Shown here in pieces: positions 14,411 to 22,604 of a stretch of 35,619 bases of DNA. The notes under the pieces were generated by a model. It saw only the letters and a program-made list of their open reading frames with translations, was not told the DNA's origin and searched no databases. The position numbers and the translations under genes were made by a program. Positions within the stretch are counted from its first letter, which is position 1, and each line of letters begins with the position of its first letter. Source of the DNA: Caldifarciminota bacterium (GTDB lineage Bacteria > Hydrothermota > UBA3072); NCBI GenBank assembly GCA_016930175.1, contig JAFGHJ010000035.1, positions 1 to 35,619 of the forward strand, in the 5' to 3' direction.

Positions 14411-15499
14411 TTAAACGTATAGTCTCGGGAGTCTTTTACCCATTCTGGATACTATCTCGTAGGGTATTGTTCCTATTGTTTTGGCAATCTCCCACGCGTT
14501 TATTTCTTTATTCATGACAATTACTTCATCGCCGATATTGACATCCTGAATCTGAGTTATGTCTATCATTGTGGTGTCCATAGTGACATTGCCTATTACA
14601 GGGGCTTTTTTACCGTGTACCATCATCCAACCTTTATTAGACAGAGATCTGTCATAGCCATCGGCGTAACCAAGAGGTACGGTAGCTACTGTTGTCGGCT
14701 CTTTAGCGGTGAAAGTTCTAGAGTAGCTTACAGAGTGTCCTGGTGGTATAGTTTTTATAAAGGAGATTTTACTCTTTACTGTCATTACAGGTTTGTACTC
14801 AGAAGGGTTAATATTCTCAACAGGCGATATTCCGTATAACAAAAGACCCAGCCTTACCATATCAAACAGAGAATTTTCGTATAAAAGAAAAGCTGCCGAA
14901 TTAGCCATGCTTTTAATAGGTATTTCAATCCCCAGAGAGGAAGAGACTTTCGTTAGTTCGTTAAATTTATCAATCTGTTTTTGCGTAAAGCCTTTGTCCG
15001 AATCGGCAACAGGAAAATGTGACATTACTCCCTTTAGTTCAATAAATTCTTTATTATTTATAAGTTTGATAAAGTATATAAATTCATCTGCGGAAACACC
15101 GTATCTTCCCATTCCGGTATCTACCATTACGAATATTGGAACCTTTTTATTCTGTCTTTTTCCTTCTCTTTCCAGGCTCTCAAGGAAGTCGCGGGAGCAG
15201 ACGGTAGGGATAAGATTGAAGAGTACAATCTCTTCTGATCTTTCTTTTAATTCTTGAGCGAGGATTATAATAGGAGCTTGTATGCCGGCATTTCTTAGCT
15301 CAATCCCTTCTTCGGCTATGCCGACGCCCAGGAAATCGATACCCAATGCTGTTGCCCTGGAAGAAACGGCTACAGCTCCGTGTCCGTAAGCGTCTGCTTT
15401 TACTACTGCAAGAAGTTTTTTGTTTGAGAGTTTTTCTTTCGCTTTTTTAATATTTTCTTCCAGATTTTTTAGATTTATTTCAACCCGTGAAGGTCTCAT
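14411..15499 (-). CDS. alr: Alanine racemase
   Basis: PLP enzyme that makes D-alanine for peptidoglycan. The 362 residues match the family. The PLP lysine is in VVKADAYGHG (Lys34). VDTGMGRYGV and the C-terminal PLGYADGYDRSLSN blocks are typical, and the catalytic tyrosine of the second domain lies in VSYSRTF. The C-terminal beta domain ends EIVSRMGKRLPRLYV, also conserved. The mRNA is probably leaderless: TATAAT ends 7 nt before the ATG and no SD is present. It is divergent from the TPR lipoprotein gene, with both promoters packed in about 70 nt. The presence of alr fits a cell with peptidoglycan. Confidence 0.97.
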   Translation of the reverse strand: MRPSRVEINLKNLEENIKKAKEKLSNKKLLAVVKADAYGHGAVAVSSRATALGIDFLGVGIAEEGIELRNAGIQAPIIILAQELKERSEEIVLFNLIPTVCSRDFLESLEREGKRQNKKVPIFVMVDTGMGRYGVSADEFIYFIKLINNKEFIELKGVMSHFPVADSDKGFTQKQIDKFNELTKVSSSLGIEIPIKSMANSAAFLLYENSLFDMVRLGLLLYGISPVENINPSEYKPVMTVKSKISFIKTIPPGHSVSYSRTFTAKEPTTVATVPLGYADGYDRSLSNKGWMMVHGKKAPVIGNVTMDTTMIDITQIQDVNIGDEVIVMNKEINAWEIAKTIGTIPYEIVSRMGKRLPRLYV

Positions 15500-15506
15500 A
15501 ATTGAA

Positions 15507-15534
15507 ATTATAATAATATCTTTGTCTTTTTCAA
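15507..15534 (-). promoter_or_regulatory. Promoter of alr (leaderless type)
   Basis: On the minus strand: TTGAAA (15534-15529), 16-nt spacer, perfect TATAAT (15512-15507), then seven bases to the ATG at 15499. No SD. Confidence 0.7.
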
Positions 15535-15543
15535 CCCTTCATC

Positions 15544-15571
15544 TTGACAGAGCTCTTGTTTTTTATATATA
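15544..15571 (+). promoter_or_regulatory. Promoter of the TPR lipoprotein gene
   Basis: Perfect TTGACA (15544-15549), 16-nt spacer, TATATA (15566-15571); overlapping TATATA/TATATT registers exist. A short leader with SD AAGGAG (15591-15596) follows. It is back to back with the alr promoter. Confidence 0.6.
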
Positions 15572-15601
15572 TTTAGAAAGATTTTAGAAAAAGGAGATAC
15601 A

Positions 15602-16648
15602 ATTAAAAAAAATTTTGTCTTTTATGTCTTGATGCTATTATGTATAGCTTGCTGTACAGCGAGAGAGTATAAGCTGAGCGGAGATCTTTTTATTAAGACC
15701 GGAGAATACGAAAAAGCTGTTGTACAGTACGAGAAGTGGGCTAAAAGGGAAAAAAATAATCCGCAAGCGTATGTTTCTCTCTCTGTTCCTTATTATAAGG
15801 AAAACAATTACATAAAATCTGCAGAATATCTGAAAAGAGCTTTCGAAATAGATAAAGATTCGGCAGAAAAAGCTGTCCTGTTTTACGAAGACCTTTTGGA
15901 AGTGGAAAATTACAGTTGGGATATTTTCTATAACGGAGCAAAAGGATTTCTTGATGAGAAACAGTTAGAAATAGCAGAGGGATTTGTAGAAGAAGCAGAG
16001 AAGGTTAGTGATAGTAATTATAAAGCAATGTCTTATGTTCTTCATGGTAGAATATATATGACGAAAGGGAAAGATGATAAAGCATTTGACTATTTTAATA
16101 AGGCGCTTGATATTGATGCAGATAATGTTGAGGGAAATGTTAGCTTAGGAGAGATATACACCAATCAAAACGAATTTGATAAGGCTATTTTTTATCTAAA
16201 AAAAGCTGTTTCAATCGGCCCTGAAAATTTCTTGGCTCACAAACTTTTGGGGCAGAATTATCTAAATGCAGAAAAATATGATATGGCTGTTGAAGTCCTT
16301 GAGAAGGCGTCCTCTATGAGTAACGATGATCCGCTTGTTCTGTATAATCTTTCTTACGCTTATTTGAAGAAAGAAGATTATACGCGGGCATCGAACATAG
16401 CGGAAAAGATTCTTGTTTTACCCGAGATAGAATCGGATGCTAAAGCAGAAGCTTATATTCTTATCGGAATCACTAATATTCACAAAGAGAGTTATAACGA
16501 AGCAATTGAAGCATTAAATAAAGCCCTTGAAGCCGATTCCAGCAAATGCGATTCATATCAGCTTCTTGCGCACGCTTATAATAAAGCAGGTAAAGTAAGT
16601 CTTTCTAAAGAGTTTTCGAAAAAATGGGAAAAGTGTGTACAGAAATAA
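15602..16648 (+). CDS. TPR-repeat lipoprotein, probable AUU start
   Basis: Secreted, lipid-anchored scaffold protein of 348 residues. A strong SD (AAGGAG, 15591-15596) lies five bases before ATT at 15602. Reading from there gives (M)KKNFVFYVLMLLCIAC, a textbook lipoprotein signal with lipidated Cys17. The frame has no ATG, GTG or TTG between an upstream TGA (15545) and TTG at 15629 or ATG at 15632, and those starts would remove the two lysines and lie too far from the SD. The body is eight or so TPR units of 34 residues, for example KAFDYFNKALDIDADNVEGN and KAIFYLKKAVSIGPEN. TPR lipoproteins of this type often serve in outer-membrane or pilus assembly (PilF/BamD-like), but the partner is unknown. 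Confidence 0.85.
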   Translation: MKKNFVFYVLMLLCIACCTAREYKLSGDLFIKTGEYEKAVVQYEKWAKREKNNPQAYVSLSVPYYKENNYIKSAEYLKRAFEIDKDSAEKAVLFYEDLLEVENYSWDIFYNGAKGFLDEKQLEIAEGFVEEAEKVSDSNYKAMSYVLHGRIYMTKGKDDKAFDYFNKALDIDADNVEGNVSLGEIYTNQNEFDKAIFYLKKAVSIGPENFLAHKLLGQNYLNAEKYDMAVEVLEKASSMSNDDPLVLYNLSYAYLKKEDYTRASNIAEKILVLPEIESDAKAEAYILIGITNIHKESYNEAIEALNKALEADSSKCDSYQLLAHAYNKAGKVSLSKEFSKKWEKCVQK

Positions 16649-16653
16649 ATCAC

Positions 16654-16746
16654 TCTAGGATTCGAGGGTTCAAGTAAAAAAAACGACAAAAAAACTCTGT
16701 GTTCTCTGTGTGTTCTTATTTTCTCTGTGCGCTCTGTGGTTAAATA
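16654..16746 (+). repeat. Eight- and nine-nt-period arrays between convergent genes
   Basis: 16654-16677 holds three 8-nt units (TCTAGGAT, TCGAGGGT, TCAAGTAA). 16693-16746 holds nine-nt CTCTGTGTT-type units ending in GTGGTTAAATAC, the family's usual terminus. This fills the whole 100-nt gap between the TPR gene and the nitroreductase. Confidence 0.8.
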
Positions 16747-16748
16747 CT

Positions 16749-17318
16749 TCATAAATCCAGTATCAATTCTTCAGTTGGGCGTTTAGGAACATGCATGACA
16801 TCTTGCTCGTCCCGCCAGTACTTGATGTCCCCATTGCAGGCGGTTTCGATAACTACTTCCTCATCCGGTTTGCCAAGTGCGACAGCAAGAAGGATTTCAT
16901 AGCGGGTAGGAATATTAAGGATTTCGTGAAGAGCTTTCCTTTTTAGAGCTCCTACGATACATCCTCCCAGTCCTTTATCCGTTGCGCCAAGCAGAATATT
17001 CTGCGCAGCAATCCCATGGTCGCAGCCAAATGATTTTGTGATTTCTGTGTCTCCTAGAATTAATATAAATGCAGATGGCCGTTCATTCGGAGCGGGACCA
17101 TCCCAATCCGTGAGATATCCGGCCCATTTTATGTGAGGAAATATCTTGTTGTTTTTCTCCTCGTCGCAGGAAAGCACATATTTTAAAGGTTGAAGATTCG
17201 CAGCCGAAGCGGATAGGCGGGCAAGGTCCACTAATTCTGTTAATGTTTTTTTTGTTATTTTAAATCCTTTCTTAAAACGACGGACACTTCTGTTCTTTTT
17301 TATCAGGCCCTTTATCAT
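16749..17318 (-). CDS. Nitroreductase family protein
   Basis: FMN-dependent oxidoreductase of 189 residues. The N-terminal FMN-phosphate-binding block is KNRSVRRFKK; the helix LVDLARLSASAANLQPLKYVL matches the family's (A..APSa.N.QPw). The middle DHGIAAQNILLGATDKGLGGCIVG gives the typical central helix and glycine-rich turn, and ILLAVALGKPDEE ends the core. Substrates in this family range from nitroaromatics and quinones to flavins, so the role is open. The ATG overlaps the upstream kinase's TAA by one base (TAATG) with a strong AAGGAGGG SD inside the kinase gene, so the two are expressed together. Confidence 0.9.
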   Translation of the reverse strand: MIKGLIKKNRSVRRFKKGFKITKKTLTELVDLARLSASAANLQPLKYVLSCDEEKNNKIFPHIKWAGYLTDWDGPAPNERPSAFILILGDTEITKSFGCDHGIAAQNILLGATDKGLGGCIVGALKRKALHEILNIPTRYEILLAVALGKPDEEVVIETACNGDIKYWRDEQDVMHVPKRPTEELILDL

Positions 17319-18412
17319 TATTTCCCTCCTTGATCTTTAATCTTATCCGGATTGTTTTTTAATAATATATTAAAAGTTGTTCCTTTTCCCGGTGCGCTGT
17401 CTATATTTATTTCTCCTTTATGATTATCTATTATTTTTCTTACCACTGTCATCCCCAAACCGGTGCCGTGTTTCCCGTGTGTAAAAAACGGCTCGAAAAT
17501 CCTGCATACGACCTCAGGAGGCATTCCGATGCCGTTATCACGGACAAAGATTTTTATGCCATCTTTAGTTTTTTCGGCACCCATTTCGATTTCACCCTTT
17601 TTTTCTATTGCTTCTCTCGCATTCTTCAAGAGATTTAAGAGAACTCTTTTCATCTTAAACGGATCAAGTTCGTAATATAAGCCCTCACATGGTAAGATTT
17701 TTATTTCTATTTCTTTTCCGTCGGTTCTTTCACCGAACAAATCGACGACCTCTTTAAAATATTGATAAATGTTCACCGGTCGGAAGTCCACAGTACTTTT
17801 GTCTCTACCAAACTCAAGAATATCCTCTATCATGTCAAAAGTAAAATCGGCTGAACTACTAATTGATTTTGCGTACTTTTTAACCCTGTCGTTACCCCCT
17901 ATGTCTTCTAAGATGTTTGCGTATCCCTTGATTGCGGAAAGAGGCGATTTCAAATCATGGATTATTGTAGAGCCGAGTCTTCCGAGGACTGCAAGGCGTT
18001 CTTCTTGAAGAGCTTTTTCCACGACTTTATCATCGATCTTCCGAAGCCTGCTTGAAATGGTTCGGAAAAGGCATATAGCAATTTTTGGATGCTCGGAAAG
18101 TAGTTTATAAAAATCTTTTATATCGCTTTTGTAAAGAACTACTCGGTCTACCGCAACAACTGAAGCCGAACGGACAGCTCCTTCGAGAGACATTTCGCCA
18201 ATAATATCGCCGGGCTTAAGCTCTGCCAAAACATTCCCCTTTTTTGTAACCAGAGCGTGTCCTTTCTTTAGAATATATATTTCTTCGCCGTATTCGTCTT
18301 CCTTGACTATGGTCTGATCTTTTTTAAAGGATACCTCTTTAAAAATTTTTTCGAGTTTTTCAATTTCTTCTTTTCCTATACCTTCAAAAACTTTTTTCAA
18401 AAAATCTTTCAT
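17318..18412 (-). CDS. Cyclic-nucleotide-binding-domain histidine kinase
   Basis: Soluble sensor kinase of 364 residues with no transmembrane segment. Residues 10-115 form a cNMP-binding (CRP-like) domain, with PGDIIGEMSL and a following RSASVVA, close to the phosphate-binding cassette. A coiled linker leads to the HisKA domain with H-box STIIHDLKSPLSAIKGY (phospho-acceptor His152). The HATPase domain has N-box NLLKNAREA, G1 DNGIGMP (292-298) and G2 GTGLGM (316-321). The cassette arginine typical of cAMP-binding proteins sits within AVRSAS (Arg81), so nucleotide binding is plausible. No response regulator is adjacent; the downstream partner is a nitroreductase. The mRNA is probably leaderless. 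Confidence 0.93.
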   Translation of the reverse strand: MKDFLKKVFEGIGKEEIEKLEKIFKEVSFKKDQTIVKEDEYGEEIYILKKGHALVTKKGNVLAELKPGDIIGEMSLEGAVRSASVVAVDRVVLYKSDIKDFYKLLSEHPKIAICLFRTISSRLRKIDDKVVEKALQEERLAVLGRLGSTIIHDLKSPLSAIKGYANILEDIGGNDRVKKYAKSISSSADFTFDMIEDILEFGRDKSTVDFRPVNIYQYFKEVVDLFGERTDGKEIEIKILPCEGLYYELDPFKMKRVLLNLLKNAREAIEKKGEIEMGAEKTKDGIKIFVRDNGIGMPPEVVCRIFEPFFTHGKHGTGLGMTVVRKIIDNHKGEINIDSAPGKGTTFNILLKNNPDKIKDQGGK

Positions 18413-18418
18413 ATTTCA

Positions 18419-18446
18419 AAAATAAGCATCGGAAGAGAAAAGTCAA
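18419..18446 (-). promoter_or_regulatory. Promoter of the kinase-nitroreductase unit (leaderless type)
   Basis: On the minus strand: TTGACT (18446-18441), 16-nt spacer, TATTTT (18424-18419), six bases to the ATG at 18412. No SD. Confidence 0.65.
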
Positions 18447-18549
18447 CTTTCGTGATGCTTCGCATCAGTTAAATATTTAAATAGCGAAATGGTTGAATAG
18501 AAAAAAAAGAAAAACATTTTTTTATTTGTTGTTCTTTTTAGATGTTTGT

Positions 18550-18622
18550 TGGGTGGGGTTTTGACTCTTGACTCAAGACTGGTGACTCGAGACTCCTTAT
18601 TATTGTCTTTACAATAATAAGG
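18550..18622 (+). repeat. G-box, five GACT heptads and a 12-bp hairpin upstream of ilvE
   Basis: GGGTGGGGTT (18551-18560) is followed without a gap by five consecutive 7-nt units, each NNGACT plus one base (18561-18595: TTGACTC twice, then AAGACTG, GTGACTC, GAGACTC). Directly after comes a perfect inverted repeat: CCTTATTATTGT (18595-18606), a CTTT loop, and its complement to 18622. The hairpin lacks a trailing T-run, so it is not a normal terminator. The remaining 18447-18549 is AT-rich with no gene. Confidence 0.8.
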
Positions 18623-18629
18623 AAGTGGG

Positions 18630-18657
18630 TTGATTTTTAAGTTTTTTTTATTAGAAT
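18630..18657 (+). promoter_or_regulatory. Possible promoter of ilvE
   Basis: TTGATT (18630-18635), 16-nt spacer, TAGAAT (18652-18657). A leader of about 40 nt follows, with SD GGAGGG (18697-18702) before the ATG at 18707. This is a weaker match than the leaderless-type promoters. Confidence 0.45.
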
Positions 18658-18706
18658 TACACGGATAAACGATAATTATTAAAATTATAAGTCCGAGGAG
18701 GGTCTT

Positions 18707-19630
18707 ATGAGTTTCGGTAAAGGGAAAATATGGTTTGACGGTAAATTCGTTGATTGGGATGAAGCAAAAATTCACGTTCTCTCTCATGTTATTCATTATG
18801 GGTCGAGCGTCTTTGAGGGGACTCGATGTTATAACACTAAGAAAGGTGCTGCCATTTTCCGTCATACGGAACACCTGAAAAGGCTGTATGATTCTGCCAA
18901 AATATATAGGATGGATATTCCTTATACAAAAGAGGAATTCGGGCAGGCAATTATTGATACCATCAGAATCAACAAATTCAAAGAATGTTACATAAGACCC
19001 TTTGTGTTTCGAGGTCTCGGACCGATGGGAGTGAACCCTCTGAAGAATCCCGTTAATTGTGCTGTTGCCGTCTGGGAATGGGGCCCTTACTTAGGCGAAG
19101 GGGTTCTCGAGAAGGGTATCTCTGTTCAGGTCTCTTCGTGGAACCGTTTTGCTCCGAACACCATGCCATTTCTCGCAAAAGCCGGAGGTAATTATCTTAA
19201 CTCTCAGTTGATAAAGATGGAATCTCTGATGAATGGGTTTGACGAAGGTATAGCTCTTGATTCCTATGGGTATGTTTCCGAGGGTTCTGGAGAAAATATA
19301 TTTGTTGTCAGAAACAACGTCATCTATACCCCTCCTTCTAGTACCGCCATACTTCCGGGGATAACACGCCACAGCGTGTTCACTCTTGCAAGGGACCTTA
19401 ATTTACGAATCGAAAAACATCTTATACCGAGAGAAGCTTTATATATCGCTGATGAGATATTCTTTTCCGGTACAGCAGCCGAGATAACGCCGGTTACGAA
19501 AGTTGACAATATAGAAATCGGTGACGGGAAACGAGGACCGATTACAAAGAAATTACAGGATGAGTTTTTCGGCATCATAAAAGGCGACAAAGAAGACCGT
19601 CATAACTGGCTGACTTTCGTTTACGATTGA
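18707..19630 (+). CDS. ilvE: Branched-chain amino acid aminotransferase
   Basis: Class IV PLP aminotransferase that interconverts valine, leucine and isoleucine with their 2-oxo acids using glutamate/2-oxoglutarate. The 307 residues match the IlvE family. Landmarks are [13 protein letters not shown] (about 30-42), the arginine-rich [14 protein letters not shown], the PLP lysine in [22 protein letters not shown] (about 191-200) and [16 protein letters not shown] near the end. A strong SD precedes the ATG. It stands alone between repeat-filled gaps; no other branched-chain genes are in view. A role in degradation rather than synthesis is possible. Confidence 0.95.
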   Translation: MSFGKGKIWFDGKFVDWDEAKIHVLSHVIHYGSSVFEGTRCYNTKKGAAIFRHTEHLKRLYDSAKIYRMDIPYTKEEFGQAIIDTIRINKFKECYIRPFVFRGLGPMGVNPLKNPVNCAVAVWEWGPYLGEGVLEKGISVQVSSWNRFAPNTMPFLAKAGGNYLNSQLIKMESLMNGFDEGIALDSYGYVSEGSGENIFVVRNNVIYTPPSSTAILPGITRHSVFTLARDLNLRIEKHLIPREALYIADEIFFSGTAAEITPVTKVDNIEIGDGKRGPITKKLQDEFFGIIKGDKEDRHNWLTFVYD

Positions 19631-19643
19631 CCATTTTTGATTT

Positions 19644-19676
19644 ATCACACAGAGACACAGAGAACATAGAGAAGAT
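19644..19676 (+). repeat. CACAGAG-type array after ilvE
   Basis: Units CACAGAGA, CACAGAGAA and CATAGAGAA with an 8-9-nt period, as in the other gaps of the window. Confidence 0.7.
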
Positions 19677-19728
19677 AATAAACTTTTTATCTTTGTATAA
19701 ACTTTTTTTTAGTTCTGCGATAAGCAGA

Positions 19729-19761
19729 AAGCGGAGAACTGTCAGCCGGTTATCTCCGCTT
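19729..19761 (+). promoter_or_regulatory. Hairpin in the leader of the first binding-protein gene
   Basis: AAGCGGAGA (19729-19737) and TCTCCGCTT (19753-19761) form a perfect 9-bp stem around a 15-nt loop. It lies 16 nt before the SD AAGGAGG (19778-19784) of the gene at 19790. The sequence resembles part of the paired CCG/CGG heptad element. It could be a structured leader or just a repeat remnant. Confidence 0.5.
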
Positions 19762-19789
19762 CCCTGTAATTAAATCCAAGGAGGTAAGA

Positions 19790-21709
19790 ATGAAGAAATT
19801 ATTTTTATATTTCTTTTTAATTTCGCTTTTCTCTATTTTTTCATGCTGCGAACAAGAAGAACCGGCACAGCAAAATCAAATAGGAATACCAAATGAAGAA
19901 GAACTAATGGCAAAATACTGGCCAAAAGATTTATCGGAAGAACAGGTTGATAGCATCATAAAATCTATTAAATGGGAGACAAATAAAAATTCCACTATAC
20001 TGGGGAGCAAAGAGGCAAAAAAAGGTGGAACTTTAAGAATAGGTAGCTATCTTTACCCAAACAACTTAAGAGCTTACGGACCTAATTCCAATTATGTTAT
20101 AAATCTTTATATTAACCAGATCGTACATGAAACACTTCTGAGAATTGATCCTGTTACTTTAGAATATATTCCAGGACTTGCCGATAAATGGTTTATTGCT
20201 AACGATAAAAAAACCTTTTTCTTTCACATTGATGAACGCGCCAAGTGGCAGGATGGCAATCCTGTTACAGCTTTCGATATTGTAGCCACCTGGGATTTTT
20301 TGAGTAACGATGGGCTAAAAGACCCGTTTACGCAGGACTTAATGAACAAATTTGAACGGCCTGAAGCTCTGACGGGGAATATTGTGATGATTAAACCGAA
20401 AGAAATCGGATGGCAGGAGTTTTTGAATCTTAGCGTTATGGTTCTTATTTTCCCGCAGCATATATTAGAAAATTTAACACACGAAGAGTATTTAAAAAAC
20501 TTTAACGATAAACTGATGCTTGGCTCAGGCCCTTACAAATTTGAAAAAGCGACCCCAAATCAGGATATTGTTCTAAAAAGAAATCCCAATTGGTGGGGTT
20601 CGAGTCTATCTTTAAATCGCGGATTGTATAATTTCGACAGAATTGAGTACATTTTTTATACTGAAGAAACAGTTCTGGATGAGAAATTTAAAAAAGGCGA
20701 TATTGACGTCCTCTATGTTAGAGCCGCGAGAAAATGGGTTAGAGATTTCTTGCCGGAAAAAATACCCGAAATTAAAAAGAATCAAATAATAAGACAGAGA
20801 ATTTTTGTGAAAGCACCTCAGGGCTTATCCGGGTATCATTTTAATTTAACTAAAAAGCCATTTGATGATATGAGAGTTAGAAAAGCCCTTTATTTGCTTT
20901 ACAATAGAGAAGAGATGATGGATAAACTCTTTTTCAATGAATATAAATTCCAGGACTCGCATTTCCCTAATTCTCCTTATGAAAATAAAAACAACCCTAA
21001 AATCAGGTTTAATCCCACGGAAGCAATTAAATTGCTTGAAGAAGCAGGTTATTCGCAGAAGAGCCTCAACGATGATGGGTATATAGAAAAAGATGGTAAA
21101 ATTTTTGAGTTTGATTTGAACTTTATGTCGGGCGGAGATACAAGAATAGAAACTTTATTTCAGGAAGAACTTAAAAAGGTTGGCATAAAAATCAATCTCA
21201 AAAAAGTAACGTGGGCTCAACATACCAAAGAGCTTGACGAAAAAATCTTTATGGTTACTGGCGTCAGTTACACTTCGGGTCCTTTCCCTCCTCCGGAAGA
21301 ACATTATCATTCGAAATTCGCGGACAAAAAGAACACAAATAACATCTGGGGTTTCAAAAACGAGAGAGTAGACCAGATATGTGAAGAATACAACAGGGAA
21401 TACGATTTGAAAAAGAGAATAAAACTCATTCAAGAGCTGGATTCTATAGTAACAAACGATTATATTTCAATATTAAACTGGTATAGTGATAACGTAAGGA
21501 TTTTGTACTGGAATAAGTTTGGAATGCCCGAGTTCGTTTTGACGGGTGTTTTTTATGACAGCAGATCCACTGGCAGAGAAATTCAATCGATTATTGCGTT
21601 TTGGTGGTATGATGCAGAAGCTGATAAGAAATTAAAAAACGCAATAGAAAAAGATCTCTCGCTTCCCGCAAAACCCGCTGAAGTTAGGGAGTGGGAGAAA
21701 TATAGATAA
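19790..21709 (+). CDS. YejA-like peptide ABC transporter substrate-binding lipoprotein (copy 1)
   Basis: Extracytoplasmic solute-binding protein, family 5, for peptides. It has 639 residues; MKKLFLYFFLISLFSIFSC is a lipoprotein signal with Cys19 or Cys20. A conserved N-terminal extension (EELMAKYWPKDLSEEQVDSI) precedes the mature fold, which starts at KKGGTLRIG. Family blocks are LVHETLLR-like IVHETLLRIDP, ADKWFI, AKWQDGNPVTAFDIVATW, GSGPYKFEKA, RNPNWWG, and FDDMRVRKALYLLYNRE. LSLNRGLYNFDRIEYIFY closely matches E. coli YejA rather than OppA/DppA. An excellent SD precedes ATG. The stop overlaps the next gene (TAATG). Confidence 0.92.
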   Translation: MKKLFLYFFLISLFSIFSCCEQEEPAQQNQIGIPNEEELMAKYWPKDLSEEQVDSIIKSIKWETNKNSTILGSKEAKKGGTLRIGSYLYPNNLRAYGPNSNYVINLYINQIVHETLLRIDPVTLEYIPGLADKWFIANDKKTFFFHIDERAKWQDGNPVTAFDIVATWDFLSNDGLKDPFTQDLMNKFERPEALTGNIVMIKPKEIGWQEFLNLSVMVLIFPQHILENLTHEEYLKNFNDKLMLGSGPYKFEKATPNQDIVLKRNPNWWGSSLSLNRGLYNFDRIEYIFYTEETVLDEKFKKGDIDVLYVRAARKWVRDFLPEKIPEIKKNQIIRQRIFVKAPQGLSGYHFNLTKKPFDDMRVRKALYLLYNREEMMDKLFFNEYKFQDSHFPNSPYENKNNPKIRFNPTEAIKLLEEAGYSQKSLNDDGYIEKDGKIFEFDLNFMSGGDTRIETLFQEELKKVGIKINLKKVTWAQHTKELDEKIFMVTGVSYTSGPFPPPEEHYHSKFADKKNTNNIWGFKNERVDQICEEYNREYDLKKRIKLIQELDSIVTNDYISILNWYSDNVRILYWNKFGMPEFVLTGVFYDSRSTGREIQSIIAFWWYDAEADKKLKNAIEKDLSLPAKPAEVREWEKYR

Positions 21710-22401
21710 TGCCTAGAAGAATGAAAAAAACAAAAGGAAAGGTGTTTTATTGGCAAAAAAGAGACATTTCTAAAATTCTAATATTGTTGACATTCTTTTT
21801 CTCGAAATCCATGCTATTAAGCGGAGGCGAACGTCATGGATGGATCTTTAGTCCTTGTGCAGGATACGGATTCACTAAATATACGGAAAACCTCCAATTT
21901 TGGAGCTCTCCTGAATCTTACGAAAATATAGTTAAAGGAGGAGTTTCGGCAGGAGGAAGGGTTGGATATGCGCCCAACGATCAGCTAATGTTTATTTTGA
22001 TAGGCGTGAGTAATATTTTTCCGAGAACAGCTTATTCCGAAAAAGTATTTCTAGAGAATTCAACAGGTGCTTTTGGTATAAGCTACTATCTAAGGGAAAA
22101 ACATCCTTCTGTTTTTTTCGATGCAGGCATAGGTTTTGCAAATTGGATGTACGTGATTAACCCGCATGATATGACTCATGGCTATTCAGGAGGTTATTTA
22201 GGTTTTGGCGGACTCTTAGGGGTAGGGTATGAGTTTGCCCATGGGTGGAGTGTGGAAAACAGAATTTTTTATAATCATTTCAGTTTCTCACGAGATAATG
22301 TTGGCGGAACTACAAACACCTTTTCTTATTCTTTTACCTTGAGTTATTCCTTTTATGGCTTGTGGGCGAAAAAAGATAAGGAGGACAAATACGGCGAATG
22401 A
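21709..22401 (+). CDS. Small outer-membrane beta-barrel protein of unknown function
   Basis: I do not recognise a named family. The 230 residues begin with a basic stretch and a hydrophobic signal (ISKILILLTFFFSKSMLLSGG, about 20-40). The rest alternates polar and aromatic/hydrophobic residues in short strands rich in Gly, Tyr and Phe (for example GGVSAGGRVGYAPND, GGYLGFGGLLGVGYEF, TFSYSFTLSYSFYG), as in eight-stranded OmpA/OmpW-type barrels. The last aromatic strand is followed by a charged tail. Its ATG overlaps the stop of the first YejA-like gene, so the two are coupled. The context suggests an outer-membrane route or receptor for the same peptides, which is inference. Confidence 0.8.
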   Translation: MPRRMKKTKGKVFYWQKRDISKILILLTFFFSKSMLLSGGERHGWIFSPCAGYGFTKYTENLQFWSSPESYENIVKGGVSAGGRVGYAPNDQLMFILIGVSNIFPRTAYSEKVFLENSTGAFGISYYLREKHPSVFFDAGIGFANWMYVINPHDMTHGYSGGYLGFGGLLGVGYEFAHGWSVENRIFYNHFSFSRDNVGGTTNTFSYSFTLSYSFYGLWAKKDKEDKYGE

Positions 22402-22485
22402 ATTGTTCTTTAAATGCGTGCCTGTACCTAAGATTCAGCGACTGCGTTTGAACTCGGGATAGTTTTTAAACATAAATTCAACAAA

Positions 22486-22550
22486 ATGGGTGGTGGGGTA
22501 TAGTGAATTCAATGGTTTAATATAAAAAATCTTGTGCAAGCTGTGGTTTC
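22486..22550 (+). repeat. G-box plus GTG array before the second binding-protein gene
   Basis: GGGTGGTGGGGT lies within 22486-22503, followed by TATAG. 22524-22550 has degenerate ATCTTGTGC / AAGCTGTGG units ending in GTGGTTT. It is the same composite as at 12250-12293 and, inverted, at 1083-1129. Confidence 0.65.
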
Positions 22551-22570
22551 CTTTTTGGTGGAGAGGTGGG

Positions 22571-22598
22571 TTGACGTTTCGTTCAAAAAACATAATAT
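22571..22598 (+). promoter_or_regulatory. Promoter of the second binding protein and transporter genes (leaderless type)
   Basis: TTGACG (22571-22576), 16-nt spacer, TAATAT (22593-22598), then six bases to the ATG at 22605. No SD. Confidence 0.65.
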
Positions 22599-22604
22599 AG
22601 CGTA

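Noticed and set aside
18443-18874. A 143-residue frame on the minus strand upstream of and inside ilvE
   Set aside because: It runs through the repeat block and hairpin, overlaps the secure start of ilvE, and its translation has no recognisable pattern.
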